Shown here in pieces: positions 32,409-37,850 of a stretch of DNA of 37,850 nucleotides. This stretch comes from Acidobacteriota bacterium (GTDB lineage: Bacteria; Acidobacteriota; Terriglobia; Bryobacterales; Bryobacteraceae): assembly GCA_005808475.1 (NCBI GenBank), contig SYLY01000336.1, forward strand, positions 1-37,850. The letters are read 5' to 3'. The number at the start of each line of letters is the position of its first letter. Within the stretch, counting starts at the first letter, position 1. A model generated the notes under the pieces. That model had not been told where the DNA came from. It did no database searches and saw only the letters and a list, made by a program, of their open reading frames with translations. The position numbers and the translations under genes are program-made.

Positions 32409-32831
32409 ATGAAACAAGATAATTCCACTACGCCGCATAACAAATCCGGCAAACAGCGGGAGAAACGGAAAACGCAGGTGGGAGTGTGGCTCGATCATCA
32501 CCAAGCGTTCGTCGTCTCGGCGCCAGACGGTGAGTTTGCCATGGCGGAAAGTATTGAGACCACCGCGCCCGAACATAACCGTACCAGTGAACACACCATC
32601 AACAAGGCCGAAAACGCGCTAACGCTGAAACACCTCCATGCGGTTGCGGCACGCCTGACTACCTACGACCACATCCTGCTATTCGGCCCCGGCACCGCGC
32701 AGGAAGAAATACGGAACCTGCTCAGTGACGACAACCGCTTTCGCGACAAGAAAGTTGTTATCGATTCGGCGAGCCAAATGACGCAAAATCAGATAGTAGC
32801 CAAGGTGCGCGATTTCTTCGAGCCGGACTAA
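32409..32831 (+). CDS. Small baeRF/Dom34-like protein
   Basis: 140 residues from ATG 32409; an in-frame GTG at 32325 is possible but adds a low-complexity basic leader. After a basic N-terminus come VGVWLDHHQAFVVSAPDGEF (about 24-43) and, further on, YDHILLFGPGTAQEEIRNLL and KKVVIDSASQMTQNQIVAKV. This is the pattern of short bacterial proteins related to the archaeo-eukaryotic release-factor fold (baeRF, Dom34-like), believed to act at ribosomes or in tRNA handling. Base composition is noticeably lower in GC than the surroundings, suggesting recent transfer. Family call moderate. Confidence 0.6.
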   Translation: MKQDNSTTPHNKSGKQREKRKTQVGVWLDHHQAFVVSAPDGEFAMAESIETTAPEHNRTSEHTINKAENALTLKHLHAVAARLTTYDHILLFGPGTAQEEIRNLLSDDNRFRDKKVVIDSASQMTQNQIVAKVRDFFEPD

Positions 32832-32897
32832 ATCTAGCGAGGTCTTCGACCTCAAACCGACCAGCGTAGAGTCGCGGGACTCCGTACAATCTCGGTC

Positions 32898-33071
32898 ATG
32901 GCGAGCATCCCTGAACTGCCAAACGGGCATGTCACGTTGGAAGTGGAGTGCCGGGATCGTCTTTACCTGAATGGCTACATCGGACCGTTGGCCACGCCCG
33001 GCGGGTTGGTGACGTTCAATTATATTATTGACCGAGCCACCGGCGCACCACTATCAATCCGTCGGCGGTGA
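32898..33071 (+). pseudogene. N-terminal fragment of an unrecognised conserved protein
   Basis: The frame reads MASIPELPNGHVTLEVECRD, RLYLNGYIGPLATPGG and LVTFNYII before it runs into the opposite-strand NUDIX gene and stops. The opening resembles the N-terminus of a larger protein family I have seen in soil bacteria but cannot name. Everything after about 33030 is probably not homologous. Taken as a fragment cut at the NUDIX gene. Confidence 0.45.
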
Positions 33072-33519
33072 ACGGCTCGTTGGACGCGCGCGCAAGAACC
33101 TCGTGAGGCGTCATCCGCTCGACGGATTCGACCTCTTCCGCTTGCAGCGTTAGTTCGCCGTCGTACCGGCACTGGAAGGCGCGGCCGAACACGCGCGATC
33201 GCGGATCTTCGTAGTAGACGACGAATAGCGGCTCGATCTCGACGCCACGAATTCCCATCTCCTCCTCGAGTTCGCGCGCCGCGCTCTCTTCGTACGATTC
33301 GCCGGCCAGGACCACGCCGCCCGTGCACGGGTCCCAATATCCGGGGAAGATATCCTTCGTCGTAGTTCGCTTTTGGACGTAGAGCCGTCCCGCCGCGTCG
33401 AACACCAGCACGTACGTCGCGCGATGGAGCAGGTTGTCCGACCGCATCCGATGCCGCGGCGCCGAACCCACCGGACGGTCGAACTCGTCGACGATCGCGA
33501 CCAGTTCGTCGCGCGCCAT
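33025..33519 (-). CDS. NUDIX hydrolase (YfcD/IDI-like)
   Basis: 164 residues. The NUDIX box GX5EX7REUXEEXGU is complete (Gly 68 to Ile 90: GVVLAGESYEESAAREL and EEEMGI). The N-terminal DEFDRPVGSAPRHRMR and LHRATYVLVFDAAGRLYVQK match the YfcD subgroup, which resembles isopentenyl-diphosphate isomerase, with WDPCTGG before the box. Enzymes of this kind hydrolyse nucleoside-diphosphate-linked or other pyrophosphates; the substrate is unknown. It begins directly after the DUF1501 stop (one base), so it is the last gene of that operon. Confidence 0.92.
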   Translation of the reverse strand: MARDELVAIVDEFDRPVGSAPRHRMRSDNLLHRATYVLVFDAAGRLYVQKRTTTKDIFPGYWDPCTGGVVLAGESYEESAARELEEEMGIRGVEIEPLFVVYYEDPRSRVFGRAFQCRYDGELTLQAEEVESVERMTPHEVLARASNEPFTADGLIVVRRWLGQ

Positions 33520-34776
33520 CTACGAGAACAGTTCGCGCAACGGCTGGCCGCGATCGGTGATCGGAACCGGCCGCTCGCCGGCGAACATGTTCTTATGCGG
33601 ATCGATGCCGAGCGCGCAATGAATCGTGGCGTGGAAATCCGGAATCGAAACGCGCTTCTCGACAATTTTCTTGCCGGTATCGTCGGTGCGCCCCACCACC
33701 TGCCCCGTCTTCAGTCCGCCGCCGGCCAGCACCATCGAATACGCCAATGATTGATGACCGCGCCCGCCGCCGGAATCGAACTCCGGAGGCCGCCCGAACT
33801 CGGTGGCCACCACCACCAGCGTGCTGTCGAGCATCTTGTTCTTCTCGAGATCGGAGATCAGCGTGGAGAACGCGCTGTCCAGTTCCTGGATGAGCAAATG
33901 CTGGTTCAACTGGCCTTCGTTGTGCGTGTCCCAGCCCGATCCGTTCAGGAAGTTCAGGTTGTGTGACACCTCGACGAATCGCACGCCGGATTGCACCAGC
34001 CGCCGCGCCAACAGGCATCGTTGACCGAACTCGCCGCCGTAGGATTCCCGCAACGCCTGCGCCTCGCGCTTCAGGTCGAACACGTTCAGGAACTTCGGGC
34101 CCGCCAGCTTGAACGCCTGCCGCGTCACCGCGTCCTGCTGCTCCACAACCTCATCCTTGGCGTTGCGCTTCCGGTAGCCTTCGCGCATCTTGCCGAGCAG
34201 CGTCTCGCGCCGGTCCTCGCGATTCAGATCCACATCGGGCGGGCGGATCAGCCCGGTCGGCCCCGTCTCGGTCTGCGTGAGGTACACGTAGCCGTACTTG
34301 GCGCCGAGAAAGCCGGGATCGCGCATGATGTTCGGATAGCCCATCACCACGTAGGCCGGAACCTCTTCGGTCCTCGCGCCCAATTGATTCGCCACGATCG
34401 ACCCGATCGAGGGATATTGCAGTGTCCCGCTCGGCAGGCGTCCGGTGTGCACCAGATTCGCCGCCGCCGCGTGCTCGGCGGAGATGCCGTGGCTCACCGA
34501 TCGCACAATCACCGCGCGATCCATCAGCGGAGCGGACTTCTTCAAGTGCTCGCAGACTTTCTCGCCGCGAATCGCGGTGTCGATGGAATCGTAGTACGAA
34601 CCGGGCTTCTTCTTCCCGTCCCCACGAACCTTCGGATCCCACGTATCCGTGTGAGCGGCGCCGCCACCCAGCCAGATGTAGATGCAGGCGCCGGCCTTGC
34701 CCTTGGGAGGCGCTTCGTTGACCGCGGCCATCGCCGCGCCCGCCGCGCCCGTCATGAGAAAATCGCGTCGTTGCAT
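33520..34776 (-). CDS. DUF1501 protein with Tat signal
   Basis: 418 residues from ATG 34776, opening MQRRDFLMTGAAGAAMAAV, a twin-arginine-type leader. The body has CIYIWLGGGAAHTDTWDPK, RSVSHGISAEHAAAANLVHT, FLNGSGWDTHNEGQLNQHLL and VATEFGRPPEFDSGGGRGH, the hallmarks of DUF1501 (alkaline-phosphatase/sulfatase-like fold). It starts eight bases after the DUF1549/DUF1553 gene, with which this family almost always pairs in Acidobacteria and Planctomycetes. Exported; reaction unknown. A longer in-frame start upstream would lie inside the preceding gene and is rejected. Confidence 0.92.
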   Translation of the reverse strand: MQRRDFLMTGAAGAAMAAVNEAPPKGKAGACIYIWLGGGAAHTDTWDPKVRGDGKKKPGSYYDSIDTAIRGEKVCEHLKKSAPLMDRAVIVRSVSHGISAEHAAAANLVHTGRLPSGTLQYPSIGSIVANQLGARTEEVPAYVVMGYPNIMRDPGFLGAKYGYVYLTQTETGPTGLIRPPDVDLNREDRRETLLGKMREGYRKRNAKDEVVEQQDAVTRQAFKLAGPKFLNVFDLKREAQALRESYGGEFGQRCLLARRLVQSGVRFVEVSHNLNFLNGSGWDTHNEGQLNQHLLIQELDSAFSTLISDLEKNKMLDSTLVVVATEFGRPPEFDSGGGRGHQSLAYSMVLAGGGLKTGQVVGRTDDTGKKIVEKRVSIPDFHATIHCALGIDPHKNMFAGERPVPITDRGQPLRELFS

Positions 34777-34784
34777 GGCGTCTC

Positions 34785-37331
34785 CTACGGCATCAGCACG
34801 AACTCGGGCGAGTTGACCATCGCCCAGAGCGCGTCCTCGTAGCGTTCCCGGAACGCGGGTTTCAGGCGATTGGTCGGTTGATCGCCCATTCTCAAATTGC
34901 GCTCCTCTTCCATGCGAATCCGGGTCGCTTCCGCGCTCAGGTGATTCGACCACGACACGCGCGTGTCCGTCTTCCGCGCCAACGCCGCCGACTCCGCGCC
35001 CGCCACCTTGCGGCCGGCGTAGTGCGGTTCCAGCAGTTCGCGCATCGACTTCAACTCCTCCGGAGCGGGAGGGCGCGACAACACGCGCAGGAACGTCTCG
35101 GCGATCAGTTGGGTAAGCGGTGCGTCCTTCAGCGCGAGCGCCGTGAACGCGCTATCGTCCGACAGCCGGATCATCCGCGTGCCCAAAACGCCGTTCGCCA
35201 GGATCAGCGTCTGCATCGGCGACGCCGCGTCGTCGCGCTGCGTGGCCGCGCTTTGGCGGGACTGCCGCCAGCCGTACGCGGTCATCACGTCCACGATCGA
35301 CTGCGCCACCGGCAGGGCCAGCGCCGGCCGGTCCCGCTCGTTCGACAGCGCGGTCATCTGCCAGGCGCGCGACGGCTTGCCCATGTTGAGGAACTGGTTC
35401 GGCGAGCGATCGCCCGCCGGATTCAGGTTCAGTTCCTCGCACTCGAACTCCTTGCCGGCCGCGCGGTGCAGCGAATCCACCAACTGCTCCGCGCTCATGC
35501 GGCGCCGCAACGGACCGGCGAAATAGCGCTTCTCCGCCGTGGTCTGCTGCTCGGTCAATTGCTCCACCGGCTTGCGTTGATAGGCGTGCGACTGGAAGAT
35601 CAGCCGGGACACGTGTTTGATATCGTAGCCGCTCATCACGAATTCGCGCGCCAGAAAGTCCAGTAGTTCGGGATGCGAAGCCTTCGCGCGGGACCAGTCG
35701 TCCACCGGCTCCACGATGCCGAGCCCCATGTGGCGCTTCCACACGCGATTCACCACCACCTTGGCGAACCGCTCGTTTTGCGGGGAAACGATCAGGTTGG
35801 CCAACTGCCGCCGGCTGTCCACCTTGCCGTCGGTGGGAGCCGGAGCGCCGTCGTTGTGGCGGATCAAATCGTGGAACGCCCATTCCGGCTCGATGATCTC
35901 GCCGGGTTTGAGAGTGATCTGCACGGCCGGCTTGCGCATGCCTTCCACCACCGGAACCGTGCTGGTGACAGGCAGCTTCATCGGCTTGCCGTTCAGCATC
36001 GCCGCCAGACTGAACAGGTCCTTCTGCTTGAACGGATGGAACGGAGCGTCGTGGCAGCGCGCGCAGCCGAGCTTCTGCCCCAGAAACGCCTGCGCCAGAA
36101 TATCGGCCTTGGCGGCCATCGGCGCGTCGTTGAGCGTCGCCTGCGCGAAGCCGGCCGGCGCGCCCTGATGCGCGCTTCCTTCCATCTGCACCAGTTCGGT
36201 CACGAACCGGTCGAACGGAACGCCGTCCTGGAAAGCCTGGTGGATCCAAAAACGGAACGGGCCGGTATTGTTCAAATCGGGCTTGAGAATTCCCGGATTC
36301 TCCGCCAGCACGTCCTGCCAGTAGCTCACCTGATTGTCGGCCCACGCCGGATCTGCAAGCAGCCGCTCCACTGCCTTGGCGCGCCGCGTGGCGGGCGGAT
36401 CGGCCTGGAACGCGCGCACTTCCTCCGCGGTGGGAATCAGTCCCGTCGCGTCGAGAGTCACACGCCGCAAGAACTCGAGATCGGAAATCGACGCGAGCGG
36501 AGCCACGGTGGAGGCTTTCATCTTCGCCGCCAGAAACCGGTCGATCCCAGGGTTCGCCGGATAGCCGGCCGTCGCGGCGGGAACCGCCACCGGGCGCGAC
36601 TTCCAGTATTCGCGCACCGCGTCGTGACGCTGGCGCCAACGCGCCACCACGTCCTTGCTCGAGTCCAACCGGCGCGCGCGATCCGCCGTCCGATGCCGCG
36701 CCTCCGACTGAGCCACCACGCCGTCCCAAGCCTCGTCGGTCAACATCGGCGCATCGGCCCCGCCGAGCAACCGCTCCACCTTCCCCGCCGGACCGAAGCT
36801 CACCGATAGCTCACCGGGCGTGGGCATCAGCCCCTTGCCGCCGATCACCGTGATCAGTTCGATGCGCCGCGTCTTGCCGCCTGCCACTTCCGCCACCGCG
36901 TCCTGATGCGGATAGGGCGCGGGACGCCGGCCACTATCGTCGTGGACTACCGGCGGCGGAACCGGATCGTCGCTCGACGTGTTCGGCTTCTGCCCGGCCG
37001 TCCGCGCCACTTCCACGCCATCCACCGTCAGCACCGCCGCGCCGCGCGATCGCAAACGGAACACGTGCTTGCCGGCCGGCAACGCGCCCTCCATCGTGGC
37101 GCGCATGACGAACGGCACGGAACGGTCGAGCGGCAACGCTTCGCCCGAGTACTTGGTGGGAATTCGCGGAAACGCGAAGTACGGTTCCGAGTAGACGAAG
37201 ACCGGCTTCGCCTCGCCCGGCGCGAGTTCGGAGCCCTTGGGCAAGTCCTCGAATATCTCGACTCGCACAGGACCGGTTTCGGCGCACAGGGCCATCGCGG
37301 CCGCGAAAAGCGGCAGGGCGGTCAACCGCAT
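34785..37331 (-). CDS. DUF1549/DUF1553 heme-c protein
   Basis: 848 residues with signal peptide MRLTALPLFAAAMALCAE. The N-terminal third is a PA14-like beta region (FVMRATMEGALPAGKHVFRL, AVLTVDGVEVART). DUF1549 follows (NPGIDRFLAAKMKA, FLRRVTLDATGLIPTAEEVR) and contains CARCHDAPFHPFKQKDLF, a CxxCH heme-c site. DUF1553 follows (RRQLANLIVSPQNERFAKVV, NRVWKRHMGLGIVEP, SHPELLDFLAREFVMSGYD). The usual separate N-terminal cytochrome domain is absent. With the DUF1501 protein it should form an exported redox or hydrolytic pair; substrate unknown. It is divergent from the ABC ATPase gene. Confidence 0.92.
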   Translation of the reverse strand: MRLTALPLFAAAMALCAETGPVRVEIFEDLPKGSELAPGEAKPVFVYSEPYFAFPRIPTKYSGEALPLDRSVPFVMRATMEGALPAGKHVFRLRSRGAAVLTVDGVEVARTAGQKPNTSSDDPVPPPVVHDDSGRRPAPYPHQDAVAEVAGGKTRRIELITVIGGKGLMPTPGELSVSFGPAGKVERLLGGADAPMLTDEAWDGVVAQSEARHRTADRARRLDSSKDVVARWRQRHDAVREYWKSRPVAVPAATAGYPANPGIDRFLAAKMKASTVAPLASISDLEFLRRVTLDATGLIPTAEEVRAFQADPPATRRAKAVERLLADPAWADNQVSYWQDVLAENPGILKPDLNNTGPFRFWIHQAFQDGVPFDRFVTELVQMEGSAHQGAPAGFAQATLNDAPMAAKADILAQAFLGQKLGCARCHDAPFHPFKQKDLFSLAAMLNGKPMKLPVTSTVPVVEGMRKPAVQITLKPGEIIEPEWAFHDLIRHNDGAPAPTDGKVDSRRQLANLIVSPQNERFAKVVVNRVWKRHMGLGIVEPVDDWSRAKASHPELLDFLAREFVMSGYDIKHVSRLIFQSHAYQRKPVEQLTEQQTTAEKRYFAGPLRRRMSAEQLVDSLHRAAGKEFECEELNLNPAGDRSPNQFLNMGKPSRAWQMTALSNERDRPALALPVAQSIVDVMTAYGWRQSRQSAATQRDDAASPMQTLILANGVLGTRMIRLSDDSAFTALALKDAPLTQLIAETFLRVLSRPPAPEELKSMRELLEPHYAGRKVAGAESAALARKTDTRVSWSNHLSAEATRIRMEEERNLRMGDQPTNRLKPAFRERYEDALWAMVNSPEFVLMP

Positions 37332-37368
37332 GATCGGCTCTCCCTCTGAGGTGGTTTGGTTCCTTAAC

Positions 37369-37374
37369 TATACT
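37369..37374 (+). promoter_or_regulatory. Candidate -10 box of the ABC transporter gene
   Basis: TATACT sits in a short AT-rich patch ten bases before GTG 37384. If used, transcription would start within a few bases of the start codon, giving a leaderless mRNA; no Shine-Dalgarno is visible. No good -35 was seen. Confidence 0.35.
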
Positions 37375-37383
37375 AATCGACTG

Positions 37384-37850
37384 GTGACCGTTCCCACGAC
37401 AGCCATCTCCCTCGAGTCCGTGACCCAGCGGTTCGCCGCGCCGGGCGGCGGAGACTACGTCGCCGTGCGCGACGTTTCGCTCGACATCGAACGCGGCCGC
37501 TTCGTGTCGATCGTGGGCCCGAGTGGATGCGGCAAGTCGACGTTGCTGAACGTTGCCGCCGGCCTCGCCGCGCCCACACAGGGACGGGTCCGCGTGTTCG
37601 GCGAGCCACTCTCGGGCATCAACCGCCGCGCCGGCTACATGTTCCAGCAGGACGCGCTGCTGCCGTGGAAAACCGTGCTCGACAACATCCGCCTCGGTCT
37701 GGACCTGCGTGGCGCGCCGGACGATGGGCTCGCCCGCGACTGGCTGCGGCGCGTGGGGCTGGACGGCTTCGGCGCCAGTTTCCCCTACCAACTCAGCGGC
37801 GGCATGCGCACGCGCGCCGCCATGGCGCAGACGTGGATCGTGGAACCCGA
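37384..37850 (+). CDS. ABC transporter ATP-binding protein (nitrate/sulfonate/taurine type), partial
   Basis: The window ends inside this gene; about 155 residues are seen. It opens ISLESVTQRFAAPGGGDYVA and has Walker A GPSGCGKST, the Q-loop MFQQDALLPWKTVLDNI and the start of the signature LSGGMRTRAAMAQ. The LLPWKTVLDN sequence and length are typical of the SsuB/TauB/NrtD group, whose permease and binding-protein genes would be expected further on. Start taken at GTG 37384. Substrate not determinable from this part. Confidence 0.9.
   Translation, partial: MTVPTTAISLESVTQRFAAPGGGDYVAVRDVSLDIERGRFVSIVGPSGCGKSTLLNVAAGLAAPTQGRVRVFGEPLSGINRRAGYMFQQDALLPWKTVLDNIRLGLDLRGAPDDGLARDWLRRVGLDGFGASFPYQLSGGMRTRAAMAQTWIVEP

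Noticed and set aside
1..37850. tRNA, rRNA, CRISPR arrays, transposases
   Set aside because: I looked on both strands and found no cloverleaf, rRNA-like sequence, regular repeat-spacer pattern or DDE/serine recombinase motif.

Overview
The window is high-GC bacterial DNA that reads as a chromosomal segment of an acidobacterium, most likely of the Solibacter/Bryobacter group (Bryobacterales). This is inferred from gene content: a secreted Kelch protein with the 'Solibacter' C-terminal domain (TIGR03437 type), a very large Oar-like TonB-dependent outer-membrane protein, DUF1552/DUF1592 and DUF1501/DUF1549-DUF1553 pairs, and other large secreted proteins of unknown function. No rRNA, tRNA, CRISPR array or intact mobile element was seen.

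Layout. 1-1.1 kb: ribosome-rescue hydrolase ArfB behind a striking inverted repeat, and a YdeI-like protein. 1.1-6.2 kb: Kelch/TIGR03437 protein divergent from the Oar-like receptor. 6.2-10.5 kb: a two-gene unit of a heme-c DUF1592 protein and a Tat-exported DUF1552 protein. 10.5-11.3 kb: a HEPN-protein pair whose HEPN gene is frameshifted. 11.5-15.9 kb: a tightly overlapping operon of HemN/HemW-like radical SAM enzyme, halogenase-like flavoprotein, PaaK-like CoA ligase and a small Cys-rich protein. 16-17.7 kb: a B12-type radical SAM gene with a TAA between its best start and its body. 17.7-19.6 kb: an AAA ATPase plus DUF4276 (TOPRIM-like) pair, resembling nuclease-type defence modules. 19.7-21.8 kb: larB and a second radical SAM gene. 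21.8-27.1 kb: an operon of a 1049-residue secreted protein, a DUF72 protein and a family-10-like glycoside hydrolase broken by an amber codon. 27.2-33.1 kb: an accessory region with one intact sulfatase among gene fragments, two glycine-zipper proteins, a Thivi_2564-type membrane peptide and a small baeRF-like protein. 33-37.3 kb: NUDIX hydrolase, DUF1501 and DUF1549/DUF1553 proteins. The window ends inside an ABC transporter ATPase gene.

Main discovery. The radical SAM gene after larB does not really end at its TGA. The codons there read Cys-TGA-Ala-Glu-Pro and stay open for 13 further codons to a TAA. This matches the C-terminal 'CUAEP' tail of the CUAEP/CCAEP-tail radical SAM family, in which U is selenocysteine. 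A hairpin with a GUU apical loop lies at a suitable distance downstream and is a candidate bacterial SECIS element. The gene is best annotated as a 452-residue selenoprotein, 20457-21815.

Caution. At least five loci carry one-base frameshifts or in-frame stops (HEPN, B12 radical SAM, glycoside hydrolase, methyltransferase, SYLF). Some may be genuine decay and some may be sequence errors; raw reads would tell.
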